This document shows, piece by piece, positions 17,057 to 25,316 of a stretch of DNA of 64,000 bases. How positions within the stretch are numbered: the stretch's first letter is position 1; each line of letters starts with the position of its first letter. Made by a program: the position numbers and the translations under genes. The notes beneath the pieces are model-generated. The model made no database searches and was not told where the DNA came from. It worked only from the letters and a program-made list of their open reading frames with translations. The stretch is from an uncultured delta proteobacterium (lineage in GTDB: Bacteria > Myxococcota > Myxococcia > Myxococcales > 40CM-4-68-19), in the NCBI GenBank assembly GCA_903911145.1, contig CAIWCD010000013.1:124001-188000 (forward strand), read 5' to 3'.

Positions 17057-17410
17057 TCACTCTCCTCCGAGCCGCAGCAGCGCGCGCCCCGCCTCGAGCC
17101 GCACCGCATGGCACGGCTGATCCTCGCAGAGCCGCGGCCAGGTGATGTTCTTCCCCGTCTTCAAATCAAATTCGATCTCGTGGCATGGGCAGACGACAGA
17201 ACTCTTCTTCGCGTCGATCCATCCGGTCGAGAGCAGACAGCCCGCGTGGTTGCACATGTCGTCAAGCGCCGACAGCTCGCCCGCATGGCGGACCAGCAAC
17301 ACCGGGCGGCCATCGATCTCCAGAGCGCGCAACTCGCCCTCGCCGACATCATCAGGACCGAGGTCGATCCAACCGTCCGTCACGCGCCCCGCCTGCTTCT
17401 CATCGCTCAT
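17057..17410 (-). CDS. Rieske [2Fe-2S] ferredoxin-like protein
   Basis: This 117-residue soluble protein is little more than one Rieske domain. The cluster ligands are in box I (C53-N-H55) and box II (C74-P-C-H77). It also has the extra Cys58 and Cys76, the pair that forms a disulfide in high-potential bc1/b6f Rieske proteins and is missing from most dioxygenase-type ferredoxins. It probably acts as an electron carrier or as a small subunit of an oxygenase or reductase. It leads a minus-strand operon with the moaB-like and DUF2400 genes. There is no Shine-Dalgarno; TAGCGT (17423-17418) ends 7 nt before the ATG. Confidence 0.88.
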   Translation of the reverse strand: MSDEKQAGRVTDGWIDLGPDDVGEGELRALEIDGRPVLLVRHAGELSALDDMCNHAGCLLSTGWIDAKKSSVVCPCHEIEFDLKTGKNITWPRLCEDQPCHAVRLEAGRALLRLGGE

Positions 17411-17494
17411 GGAGTCAACGCTAACGCCAAATCGCACGCGCTGGATCACGGATCTCTTTTTCGCCGAGGGAATGCGCCGCACGTGCAGAACGGT

Positions 17495-17524
17495 TTGACC
17501 CAGGAGCCGCTTCTCGCCTACACC
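17495..17524 (+). promoter_or_regulatory. Candidate promoter of the lipoprotein gene at 17558
   Basis: TTGACC (17495-17500), an 18-nt spacer and TACACC (17519-17524). It would give a short leader carrying the GGAG site before ATG 17558. Confidence 0.4.
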
Positions 17525-17557
17525 GCACTTCCTCTGCCGCCCTCTGGAGCGCCGCGC

Positions 17558-18034
17558 ATGCGCACTCAGTCTGCTTCCCTCCCGTGTCTCGCCCTGCTCG
17601 CCGCGCTCGCGGCGTGCACCCCTTCGACCATCCCCGGCACGCAGATCTCGGACACGCAGGACAACCGGGCCGTGCTCGATGTGCTCGGCAAGTACCAGTC
17701 GGCCGCGCAGGCGCTCGACTCGGACGGCCTCTTCGCTCTCGCCTCGCAGCACTACTTCGACAAGAGCTTCATGGCCCGCGGCCGCTCGCCAGTCGACTAC
17801 ACGCATCTGCAGAAGATGCTCTCCGACAAGTTCGGGCACCTCAAGGCGCTCAAGCTCGAGATCACCATCAAGGACGTCAGGGTCAAGGGCAACGACGCCG
17901 AGGTCGACTATTTCATGGTGATGCATTTCTCCATCGCGGAGTCGGCGGGCGAGAAGTGGTTCAGCGAGAGCGACGACGAGCGGATGGTTCTCGCGCGCGA
18001 AGACAAGGCGTGGAAGGTGATGTCGGGTCTGTAG
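17558..18034 (+). CDS. Small lipoprotein, NTF2-like fold possible
   Basis: This 158-residue protein has a lipoprotein signal (RTQSASLPCLALLAALAAC, lipobox ALAAC near residue 20). The mature part (NRAVLDVLGKYQSAAQALDSDGLFALASQHYFDKS) followed by strands (LKLEITIKDVRVKGNDAEVDYFMVMHF, DDERMVLAREDKAWKVMSGL) has the helix-then-curved-sheet layout of SnoaL/NTF2-like (DUF4440-type) domains. That is a fold guess, not a motif match. The ATG at 17558 has GGAG at 17546-17549. It may be cotranscribed with the methylase gene 26 nt downstream. Confidence 0.72.
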   Translation: MRTQSASLPCLALLAALAACTPSTIPGTQISDTQDNRAVLDVLGKYQSAAQALDSDGLFALASQHYFDKSFMARGRSPVDYTHLQKMLSDKFGHLKALKLEITIKDVRVKGNDAEVDYFMVMHFSIAESAGEKWFSESDDERMVLAREDKAWKVMSGL

Positions 18035-18060
18035 CCGCAAGCCGTCCCTGCGATCTCCTC

Positions 18061-18813
18061 ATGGCGCACCATCGAACTCCCTACGCGCGCGCGGGCGCGC
18101 CCGGTGCGCCGTCTCTTGCGCGCGTGCGGGTCGTGCTCATGCGCACGCGCAATCCGCAGAATCTCGGCGCGGCGGCAAGGGCGCTGCGCTGCGCGGGGAT
18201 CACGCGCTGGACGCTGGTCGATCCGCTCTGCGACACCGATGATCCGGAGGCGACGCGCGTCGCCGTGCGCGCCGAGGGACTGCTGCAACTCGCGCGCGTC
18301 GAAAACACGCTCGCCGATGCGGTGCGCGGCTGCCAACTGACTCTCGCCGCAACCGCGCGACCACGATTTTCGCGGCCGGGGATCGCGCCGAAAGAGGCTG
18401 CGCGGCGGATGATCGCGAGCCCTGGCGAAGTCGCGATCGTCTTCGGCGACGAGCAGAATGGTCTGCATGCCGACGAGGTCGCGCAACTCGACCAGGTCAC
18501 GACGATGCACTCCGCCCCTGAGCAGCCGAGCTGGAATCTCGCGCAGGCGGTGGCGATCTACGCGCACGAACTTCGTGGCGCCGCGATCGAGGCGGAAGAG
18601 CGCCCTTCCGAGGAGCGCGAGGCTGATCCAGCGCGAATGGCCGCGGTCAGTCGCGCGCTTGGCAGTGCGCTGCACGCGCTCGAACGCCCACGCACACAGC
18701 ATCGTCTCTTCCCCGCGCTGGAGCGCGCCCGCTTGTCTGCGCGAGAGGCGCTGGTCTGGGTCGCGGTCCTCGAGCGCATCCGACGTGCCTTCGCTGCGCG
18801 CGACGAGAAATAA
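18061..18813 (+). CDS. SpoU/TrmH-superfamily RNA 2'-O-methyltransferase (TrmJ-like)
   Basis: This 250-residue SPOUT methyltransferase carries the three family motifs: motif 1 LMRTRNPQNLGAAARAL, motif 2 EVAIVFGDEQNGLHADEV and motif 3 PSWNLAQAVAIYAHELR, which together form the trefoil knot that binds S-adenosylmethionine. The short N-terminus and C-terminal helical extension fit TrmJ, which methylates position 32 of tRNA, better than TrmH or RlmB. The exact RNA target cannot be read from the sequence. Confidence 0.88.
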   Translation: MAHHRTPYARAGAPGAPSLARVRVVLMRTRNPQNLGAAARALRCAGITRWTLVDPLCDTDDPEATRVAVRAEGLLQLARVENTLADAVRGCQLTLAATARPRFSRPGIAPKEAARRMIASPGEVAIVFGDEQNGLHADEVAQLDQVTTMHSAPEQPSWNLAQAVAIYAHELRGAAIEAEERPSEEREADPARMAAVSRALGSALHALERPRTQHRLFPALERARLSAREALVWVAVLERIRRAFAARDEK

Positions 18814-18940
18814 CGATCGCCTACATGTCAGTTCGTCCGGATTACCGATGGAGCGGCCGGAGATCTTCCGGTAGCGTCTAGACTGGGATTCGGATGCGCC
18901 TGCCCTCCGGCAGTCCGCGTAGGCCGGTCCGGAGTACGCC

Positions 18941-21226
18941 ATGCGCGTCCAGTCATCGCTTGCATTCGCGATCTGTCTCTCGCTCGCCGCGGCCTGCTCG
19001 CAGAACACGGGCAACGGCCCCCCGACGGATCCGACCAAGAGCTACGCGCTCTCCGACGTCGGCGCGGCCGTCGTCACGATGCACCCGAACGACGTCAAGC
19101 AGTTCACCGTGCTCCTCTCGGAGCATGTCTCGGATCTGAACCAGGCCGCTGCGGACGCGGGCGCGATCGTGCTCGATGGCGGTGCATCGGATGCAGGCCC
19201 GTCCGATGCGGGCGCCGGAAATGGCGGCGGAGTCGCGAACGCGCCCATTCACTTCGAGTTCGATAACGAAGACCCCGCGGGCGCGCAGATCGATCACGCC
19301 GACACCACGACGGCAGCGAACGGCACGGCCAGCTTCAAGCTCACCGCCGGCGCGAAGGCGACGTTCAAGGTCATCGCGAGCTGGACCGGCCACCCCGAAG
19401 TCTCGCCCGTCGCCTTCAGCATCCAGGTCGTGAACATCCGCAAGCTCCTCCAGATCGTCGGCAGCGCGCAGGTCCGCGTCGCCAATGACGCGCAGAGCGC
19501 CACAGTCACGATGCCCTTCTCGAGCAGCATCGGCCTCAAGGTGCAGCTGCTCGATCAGGACACGGGCAACCCGATCGCAGGCGACACCATCGCGTTCACG
19601 CTTCCGAACACGGCGCCGCTCACGCTCAGCGGCGGCACGAACAACTTCTCCGTCTCGTTGACGACCGGCGCCACGGGCAACGCGCAGGTCTTTCTCGTCT
19701 CGTCGACGACAGCAACGACTGGAATCCTCGTCACGGCGCAGGACTCGGCCGGAGGCGGCGCGGTCACCTACTCTGTCACCGTCCAGAGCAACGCCAGCGG
19801 AGGGAGCTGCACGTCGTCTGCGCAGTGCGACCCGGGGCAGATCTGCGTCGGCGGGACCTGCACGACCAACAGTGGTGGCGGCTCCTGCACTGTCGGCAAC
19901 GACAACGGCTGTCCCTTCGGCTACGTCTGCGTGAACGGGACCTGCCAGCCGCCCGCGAATCCCAACTGCGACCCGAACAATCCGGCCGCGACCTGCCCCG
20001 CGGGAGACACCTGCCAGTGCGTCGGATCTCCCGGCGCGCAGATCTGCCAATGCGAGCCCGCCTGCAACCCTCCCTGCGATCCGGGACAGACCTGCGTGAT
20101 CGTCGGCAACACCGGCACCTGTGTCAGCCCCGCCGGAGTCGTCCCTGACCTCACTGGCATCTGGTACACGCGCCACACCTTCAGCATCCAGCAGGCACTC
20201 CCCGCCTTCGTGCAGACGATCCAGACCATCGTCCGCGACATCGACCAGGTGATTCAGGGCCAGTTCTTCACCGGCTTCTGGAGCTGGTTGAACGCGATCG
20301 TCCAGGCGGTCATCAACGCCTACGTCCCGACCTGGGTCACGACCATCATCGAGGTGCTCGATGACGTCGGCACGATCTTCTCGAACCTGCGCAGCGTCGG
20401 CTCGATGCGCGTGATGCCCGGATCGCCCACCGACCACACGCTCTTCAAAGGCACCGAAGTCTGGACCAGCTTCGTCTTCTACTGGCTGCCCCTCTGCAAC
20501 GGCCAGATCGGCGGCAACAACTACACGCCCGCATGCGCACGCTTCGATGTCGCGACCACCGACGCGACCGACCCGGGCACCAACGGGACCTGCGCGGGCC
20601 AGTCGCTGCCCACCATCAGCGTGCAGATAGCGCCGTTCACCGGTCAGATCGTGCAGGCAGGAAGCACCGGCCCGTGGACGTTCAACGTCGCGGACCGCCG
20701 CGTGCAGATGAAGATGGGCAAGCTGATTCTCGTCGCGCTCAACCTGCTCATCTCGTACCTCACGCCCTACAGCTGCATCGAAGACGCGCTCGCCTGCTCG
20801 CCTGGAAACACGTGCCTCCTCGACTGCCCGGCCTTCGGCACGTTCATCGAGGGGGTGACCAACGGGATCCTTCCGGCGGCGGTCGCGGAAGGGATCTGCG
20901 ATGCAGCGGCGAACGTCGCCGGTGGTCTGTTGACGCACTTCCTCGAGACCGTCACGTTTACTGCCGACACGATCGACTTCGCCGGACACGCCGTCGTCAC
21001 CACCGACTCAAGCGCGACAGCCGATTGCAGCGGCGGCGCGGGCGGGCCGTGCGCGAGCAAGCTCGGCAACGACAACTACGACACCGATCTGCAGAACAAG
21101 ACCGGACACCAGGATGGCTGGTGGAGCGGCAGCTTCTTCCTCGGCGCGATCGGCTGCACGCCTGGCTCGACGAGCAACAAGTGCATGCCGGGCGCGTGGG
21201 AAGCAGAGCGCACGCCGGTCCAGTAG
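18941..21226 (+). CDS. Large lipoprotein with Ig-like and Cys-rich modules
   Basis: This 761-residue protein has a lipoprotein signal ending in LSLAAAC. It has two Ig-like beta modules (about residues 90-165 and 185-280; the second resembles a Big-1-type domain, LLDQDTGNPIAGDTIAFTLPN). A Cys-rich stretch follows (about 285-395) of repeats of the type C....C..GQ.C..G.C, as in myxobacterial Dickkopf/EGF-like secreted proteins. A unique C-terminal domain (about 400-761) contains hydrophobic helices and more cysteines. It is probably anchored in the outer membrane facing outward. Its function is unknown. The start has CCGGAG upstream; TAGCGT/TAGACT at 18872-18884 may be the -10 region. Confidence 0.82.
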   Translation: MRVQSSLAFAICLSLAAACSQNTGNGPPTDPTKSYALSDVGAAVVTMHPNDVKQFTVLLSEHVSDLNQAAADAGAIVLDGGASDAGPSDAGAGNGGGVANAPIHFEFDNEDPAGAQIDHADTTTAANGTASFKLTAGAKATFKVIASWTGHPEVSPVAFSIQVVNIRKLLQIVGSAQVRVANDAQSATVTMPFSSSIGLKVQLLDQDTGNPIAGDTIAFTLPNTAPLTLSGGTNNFSVSLTTGATGNAQVFLVSSTTATTGILVTAQDSAGGGAVTYSVTVQSNASGGSCTSSAQCDPGQICVGGTCTTNSGGGSCTVGNDNGCPFGYVCVNGTCQPPANPNCDPNNPAATCPAGDTCQCVGSPGAQICQCEPACNPPCDPGQTCVIVGNTGTCVSPAGVVPDLTGIWYTRHTFSIQQALPAFVQTIQTIVRDIDQVIQGQFFTGFWSWLNAIVQAVINAYVPTWVTTIIEVLDDVGTIFSNLRSVGSMRVMPGSPTDHTLFKGTEVWTSFVFYWLPLCNGQIGGNNYTPACARFDVATTDATDPGTNGTCAGQSLPTISVQIAPFTGQIVQAGSTGPWTFNVADRRVQMKMGKLILVALNLLISYLTPYSCIEDALACSPGNTCLLDCPAFGTFIEGVTNGILPAAVAEGICDAAANVAGGLLTHFLETVTFTADTIDFAGHAVVTTDSSATADCSGGAGGPCASKLGNDNYDTDLQNKTGHQDGWWSGSFFLGAIGCTPGSTSNKCMPGAWEAERTPVQ

Positions 21227-21258
21227 CGGGACTGTCGTTCGACCTGCGAAGTTTTCCC

Positions 21259-21291
21259 CGCGGGGAGGAGCGCACAACGCTTCTCCCCGCG
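21259..21291 (+). terminator. Intrinsic terminator-like hairpin
   Basis: A 14-bp stem (21259-21272 with 21278-21291, one G-U pair) has a CACAA loop and is followed by TTCGTTTCC. It lies 33 nt after the stop of the large lipoprotein gene. Confidence 0.7.
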
Positions 21292-21346
21292 TTCGTTTCC
21301 GGGATGGGTGCGCGACATCCGCTCGTTGCAATCCATTTCGAAACCG

Positions 21347-21375
21347 TTGACCTCGGACGATTGGCGCGCTAACAC
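21347..21375 (+). promoter_or_regulatory. Candidate promoter of the TPR gene
   Basis: TTGACC (21347-21352), a 17-nt spacer and TAACAC (21370-21375), about 65 nt before the ATG at 21440 and just after the upstream terminator. Confidence 0.45.
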
Positions 21376-21439
21376 GCAGCCCCTTTCTTTCAATGAAGTC
21401 GCGCCCGATTTTCGCGCCGACCGCCTGACGGAGACCCCG

Positions 21440-23002
21440 ATGCCCACCGACGATTCCTCGAGCGTTGCATCGGCGCGGGCGTCCGAGTTCCGTGCTGCCG
21501 GGATCAAGGTCGGCGGGGCTCTGCTGCTCTTCTCCGTCCTCTACGGTCTCTACGCGCACGAAGTGAAGGTCGAGGAGAAGGTGCAGGAACTCCTCGCAGG
21601 TCCGCGCATCGCTGGCGGCCAGCGTGCAGGCGGAGCGCGTGCGGACATGAACAAGGACACGCCCGCGAGTCTGCTGGCGGCCGAGGCAGCGCTCAAGCAG
21701 GCTCTCGACATGCAGCCGTCGAATCCCTACGCCGTCGCGGCCTACGCCGACACCGAGGCCCTGCTCGTTGGTGCGGGATACGAGGACAGAGCGCAGGCCG
21801 CGGATGATGCAGTCGCGCGCGCCGAGGCGAAGGATGTCACGCAGCCGGAGCGGTACGAAGCACGGGCGCTGCGGCTCGTGCAGCAGGGCAAGGCAGCAGA
21901 CGCGGAGACAGGGTTGCTCGCCGTGCTCGCGAAGTTCGGCGTGGTGCCGCGCGCGATCGATGCGCTCGGCGTCGCGAAGCGGGCGCAGGGAAAGCTGGTC
22001 GAGGCGCGGATGAGCTTCAAGCGCGCGCAGGATGCGGACTGGCGTGCGCCGCGCAAGGTCGCGAACTACGCGACGGCGCTCCTCGAGGATGGAAACGGAA
22101 CCGACGCGCTGGCCGCGTTCGATCGCGCGCTTCAGGCAAATTCTGAGCACCCACGTTCGCTCATTGGCAAGGCGCGCGCGTTCATCGCTCTGGCTCGCGC
22201 CGGCAAGGTCGCCGATTTCAAGGCCGCGCAGGGCCTCTGCGATCAGGTTCTCGCGCACGGGTCGGATGAACTTCCGGCGCTCGTGCGCGCCCAGGCGCTC
22301 GCTGCCCGCGCCGAGGTCAAGCAGTACGCCGGCGACCTCGCTGGCGCCGCGAAGGATGCAGCCGACGCGAAGTCGCAAGCCCCTGACGCGGTCGAGACGC
22401 TCCGCGCGCTGGCGGTGACGGCGAAGAGCGGCGGGTATGCGCTCTGGACGGCCGCGATCGCGAAGGACAAGTACGACGCCTCGCTCTATTTCGATGGCGC
22501 ACAGTCGCTCGCCGCCGCTGGGGATGCCCCGTCAGCAGAGAAGCTGCTCGCGGCCGCGGCTGCCCAGTTGCCGAAGACGGCGCGCTTCTATCTCGCCCAG
22601 GCAAGTCTGCTCCTCGCGCGCAACGACACGGCCGGTGCGGACGCGGCCCTCACTCAAGGGCTCGCGCTCGAGCCTGCGAACGCGATGATCTATTTCGAGC
22701 AGGGCCGCGTCGCGCAGGCGCGCAATGATTCGAAGGCCGCGACCAAGGCCTACGAGCACGCAGCGCAGATCCGCGATGACATGCCCGAGGTCTATCGTCA
22801 GATGGGCGTCCTCTACGTGCAGGAAAACGCGGTCGTCGAAGGGCTGCGGGCGTTCACCGATGCGCTCGCCCGCTACAAGGCGGCCCGCGCACCGGCGGCG
22901 ATCATGGAGCCGTTCTACGCGCAGGTTGAGGAGCTCATGAAGAAGGCCGGCAAGGCGAAGATCGGCGCGCAGTGGGTCGAGGAAGCGCGGGCTGCGAAGT
23001 AG
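21440..23002 (+). CDS. Membrane-anchored tetratricopeptide-repeat protein
   Basis: This 520-residue protein has one membrane helix near the N-terminus (about residues 22-38, GGALLLFSVLYGLYAHE). The remainder is a long series of about 34-residue Ala-rich helical pairs. Several keep TPR signature positions, for example NPYAVAAYADTEALLVGAG, PRKVANYATALLEDGNGTDALAAFDRAL, AMIYFEQGRVAQARNDSKAATKAYEHA and PEVYRQMGVLYVQENAVVEGLRAF. It is likely a periplasmic or cytoplasmic-face scaffold. GGAG at 21430-21433 supports ATG 21440; the longer frame to 21308 would cross the promoter region. Confidence 0.82.
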   Translation: MPTDDSSSVASARASEFRAAGIKVGGALLLFSVLYGLYAHEVKVEEKVQELLAGPRIAGGQRAGGARADMNKDTPASLLAAEAALKQALDMQPSNPYAVAAYADTEALLVGAGYEDRAQAADDAVARAEAKDVTQPERYEARALRLVQQGKAADAETGLLAVLAKFGVVPRAIDALGVAKRAQGKLVEARMSFKRAQDADWRAPRKVANYATALLEDGNGTDALAAFDRALQANSEHPRSLIGKARAFIALARAGKVADFKAAQGLCDQVLAHGSDELPALVRAQALAARAEVKQYAGDLAGAAKDAADAKSQAPDAVETLRALAVTAKSGGYALWTAAIAKDKYDASLYFDGAQSLAAAGDAPSAEKLLAAAAAQLPKTARFYLAQASLLLARNDTAGADAALTQGLALEPANAMIYFEQGRVAQARNDSKAATKAYEHAAQIRDDMPEVYRQMGVLYVQENAVVEGLRAFTDALARYKAARAPAAIMEPFYAQVEELMKKAGKAKIGAQWVEEARAAK

Positions 23003-23060
23003 TTTTCCGCCGCGCGGCCGGGCCGGACGTGACCGCTCGCAAATCTCTTTCGCAAAGCCG

Positions 23061-23088
23061 TTGCTCGCAGCGATCATTCGAGTAGAGT
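23061..23088 (+). promoter_or_regulatory. Candidate promoter of the beta-barrel gene
   Basis: TTGCTC (23061-23066), a 16-nt spacer and TAGAGT (23083-23088). It lies 38 nt before the ATG at 23127. The -10 has the TAGnnT form seen repeatedly in this window. Confidence 0.45.
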
Positions 23089-23126
23089 GGCGGCCCTCAA
23101 AGGTGTCCTCCTTGTCTGGAGTCTCC

Positions 23127-23849
23127 ATGCGTCGAGTCGCCGTTCTTCTGATTCTCCTCGCTGCCGCATCGTCGGCGCGCGCGAGCGAGGGCGTCTATCT
23201 CACCCTCGATGGCGGCTACGCGCTCTGGAACGGCAAGTCGACGATGAAGTCGCGACTCGCAACGCAGGTTGGTGACGGCGCGGGTGCATGCGGGACGACC
23301 GGCGCCGGCAACGCGACGCTGCTCGTGGATTGCCAACTCAAAGACAGCGGCCTGTTCGGTCTTCACCTTGGATACAACATCGGCGGGCACGTCGGCATCG
23401 AGGGTGGCATCGCAGTCGTTCCCTGGTCTCTGTTCGCCAATGATCGTGGCGGCGTCGGATTGATGGGGCTTGCGGTGCGCTGGTTCCCGCTGCAGGGACT
23501 CGTGAAGCCGACCCGCATGTTTGACTTCTCGCTCCTCGGCGGCATGGACTACTTCCTCATGGGCGCCAACGGAACCATTCCGGCTGGCCAGTCCGATCCG
23601 CTGCCGAACAGCGGCCGCGGCCTCGATGGAATGGCGTTCGAGTTCGGTGCGACCTTCGAGCTCTACCCGGCGCGCTGGATCAGCCTAGGCCTGACTCCGC
23701 GCCTCTACGCACTGCACGCGCTGCGCTATTTCACCGATTACAACAACCGCGATAAGGGCGGCCAGATCCCTCTCGATGGCAACATCGGTGGCAATCTGCT
23801 CAGCCTCGCGCTCTCGGTGACGTTCCACTTCGAGCCGCTGCCCGAGTAG
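23127..23849 (+). CDS. Outer-membrane beta-barrel protein
   Basis: This 240-residue protein has a signal peptide (MRRVAVLLILLAAASSARA). Alternating hydrophobic/polar strands rich in Gly and aromatics follow (GVYLTLDGGYALWNG, GLFGLHLGYNIGGHVGIEGGIAVVP, FEFGATFELYPARWISLGLTPRLYALHALRYF). It ends LLSLALSVTFHFEPLPE, a last strand with a near-terminal Phe as in OmpA-like 8-stranded barrels. No specific family. It sits alone after the TPR gene and is followed by two hairpins. Confidence 0.78.
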   Translation: MRRVAVLLILLAAASSARASEGVYLTLDGGYALWNGKSTMKSRLATQVGDGAGACGTTGAGNATLLVDCQLKDSGLFGLHLGYNIGGHVGIEGGIAVVPWSLFANDRGGVGLMGLAVRWFPLQGLVKPTRMFDFSLLGGMDYFLMGANGTIPAGQSDPLPNSGRGLDGMAFEFGATFELYPARWISLGLTPRLYALHALRYFTDYNNRDKGGQIPLDGNIGGNLLSLALSVTFHFEPLPE

Positions 23850-23857
23850 AGACGCGA

Positions 23858-23955
23858 GAGAGGCGCCGCCTGTCTGGCAGTGCGCCTCTCGATTTCGCCG
23901 GGCATCGCGACACGACCGAAGCGCGCGAACCTGCCGTGGGCACGGGTTCGCGCGC
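23858..23955. terminator. Two tandem hairpins between convergent genes
   Basis: Hairpin 1 is a 9-bp stem, 23858-23866 with 23882-23890. Hairpin 2 is a perfect 11-bp stem, 23921-23931 with 23945-23955, followed by GTTTC. They separate the barrel gene (plus) from the MaoC-like gene (minus) and could terminate both directions. Confidence 0.65.
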
Positions 23956-23962
23956 GTTTCGT

Positions 23963-24835
23963 CTATCTGCGACGCGGCGCGATCTTGTTGGGGACAAAGC
24001 CACGCGCAGGTGTGGCCACACTCCCTGAACGCGCAGCGCGGCTTGGGGCCTCGAGAAGTTCGCACGTCGCCAGAGCGCGCAGGACCATCTCGCCGCGCTG
24101 GTTCTCGGCCCAGACATCGAGATCAGCGAGGCAGAGCCCGGACTCGCGGCGCAGCTCGGTGATGCGACCGCGGCACGTCAGCTGATCCCCGGGCCTGACG
24201 AACTTCACGAACTTCGCGGAGAGTCGGCGCAGCTGCCCGCGCTTGAGCCAATTGGTGATGAGCTGCGCGACGAATCCCATCGCCAGCGAGCCGGGCGCGA
24301 AGGTGCTGTGAAACCCGAGGGACTGAGCGAACGGCTCATCGAGATGGAGCCGATTGAAGTCGTTCGCCGCCCCAGCGTAGCGAGCGATCTGGACGCGATC
24401 GATCGCGGGCATCGTCAGGTGCGGCAGATCCTCGCCCGCGCGCAGTTCGCTCCAGTAGTACGACCGGGCGAGCTGCGGTTGCTGCCGGGCGGGCAGCGCA
24501 CGCGCGGGAGGCGTGGCGATCGGGGCCGGCTTTCGTGCGACGAGTCCGTGCTCGACAATCGGCGCACGAGCCGGAGCCACGCGTGCAGCCGACAGCGGGA
24601 CAGACTTCAGCGAGGGCTGGGCGACAGGCTTGGCCGAAATCTTCGCCGCGACCTTCGGTGCGCTCTTGCTCGCGGGCTTCACCGCAGACTTCTTCGGCGG
24701 AGCGGCCTTCTTCGATGCTTTGAGTACCAACGATTTCTTCGGAGGCGCCGCCTTCGCTGGCTTCGCCACTTTGATCGCCTTGACCGGAACGTTCCGCTTC
24801 GCCGCCGGCTTCTTCGCTGCGCTCTTGCTACTCAT
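23963..24835 (-). CDS. MaoC-like hot-dog dehydratase with Lys/Ala/Pro-rich tail
   Basis: In this 290-residue protein the C-terminal half (about 130-290) is a hot-dog domain of the MaoC/R-specific enoyl-CoA hydratase type: IARYAGAANDFNRLHLDEPFAQSLGFHSTFAPGSLAMGFVAQLIT contains the hydratase-2 Asp/His arrangement. The first about 125 residues are low-complexity, strongly basic sequence built from AKK, PAK and APPKKS units, much like the tail of histone H1 or AlgP-type proteins. The start at 24835 overlaps the upstream gene by 8 nt. It is the third gene of a cassette with the FAS1-like dehydratase and the DapB-like oxidoreductase. Domain call firm; tail role unknown. Confidence 0.83.
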   Translation of the reverse strand: MSSKSAAKKPAAKRNVPVKAIKVAKPAKAAPPKKSLVLKASKKAAPPKKSAVKPASKSAPKVAAKISAKPVAQPSLKSVPLSAARVAPARAPIVEHGLVARKPAPIATPPARALPARQQPQLARSYYWSELRAGEDLPHLTMPAIDRVQIARYAGAANDFNRLHLDEPFAQSLGFHSTFAPGSLAMGFVAQLITNWLKRGQLRRLSAKFVKFVRPGDQLTCRGRITELRRESGLCLADLDVWAENQRGEMVLRALATCELLEAPSRAARSGSVATPARGFVPNKIAPRRR

Positions 24836-25301
24836 GCGCCACCTCGCCAGCTGCTGCCTGCACGGGCGCGGTCCGCACGATCCAGACCTGCTTGGCTCGA
24901 TAGACCAGCCGCCCGGATTCGTCGGAGCCTTCGTCTTCGATGACCGCGACATCGGTCATTCCCGTCGGCGTCGGCCGCTGGGTCACGTCGGCGACCTTGC
25001 TGCGGACGGTGATCTTGTCGCCCGCGACGATCGGATGAAAGAGCTCGAAGGTCTGATCGGCCTGCAGCAGATGCTTGCCCGGTCCGAGCAGCAGGCCCTC
25101 GCGCAGATCGCTTCCGGCGCGAAGTGTGAGCGGGAATGTCGGCGGAGCAACGATGCCGCGATGGCCCTGGGCGCGGGCCGCAGCTTCATCGAAGTAGATC
25201 GGGTTGGTCTCGCCGATCGACTCGGCGAAGCGCCGGATGGCGCCCTTCTCGACCTCATTGATGGCCGGCTTCGACTCGCGGCCGATGGCGCTGCGATCCA
25301 A
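24828..25301 (-). CDS. MaoC N-terminal/FAS1-like dehydratase-domain protein
   Basis: This 157-residue single hot-dog domain is of the MaoC_dehydrat_N (FAS1-like dehydratase) type: EKGAIRRFAESIGETNPIYFDEAAARAQGHRGIVAPPTFPLTL, HLLQADQTFELFHPIVAGDKITVRSKVADV and LVYRAKQVWIVR. It lacks the catalytic Asp/His pair of MaoC and normally pairs with a MaoC partner, as in HadA/HadB, to make a functional (R)-hydroxyacyl dehydratase. The partner is encoded by the overlapping downstream gene. The start is TTG 25301, decided by a strong GGGGAGG site 4 nt upstream. Confidence 0.87.
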   Translation of the reverse strand: MDRSAIGRESKPAINEVEKGAIRRFAESIGETNPIYFDEAAARAQGHRGIVAPPTFPLTLRAGSDLREGLLLGPGKHLLQADQTFELFHPIVAGDKITVRSKVADVTQRPTPTGMTDVAVIEDEGSDESGRLVYRAKQVWIVRTAPVQAAAGEVAHE

Positions 25302-25316
25302 GCTGCCTCCCCTTCG

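Noticed and set aside
16688-17557. N-terminal extension of the 17558 lipoprotein frame
   Set aside because: It overlaps the minus-strand Rieske and Mog genes and lacks a signal; the lipobox and GGAG fit ATG 17558.
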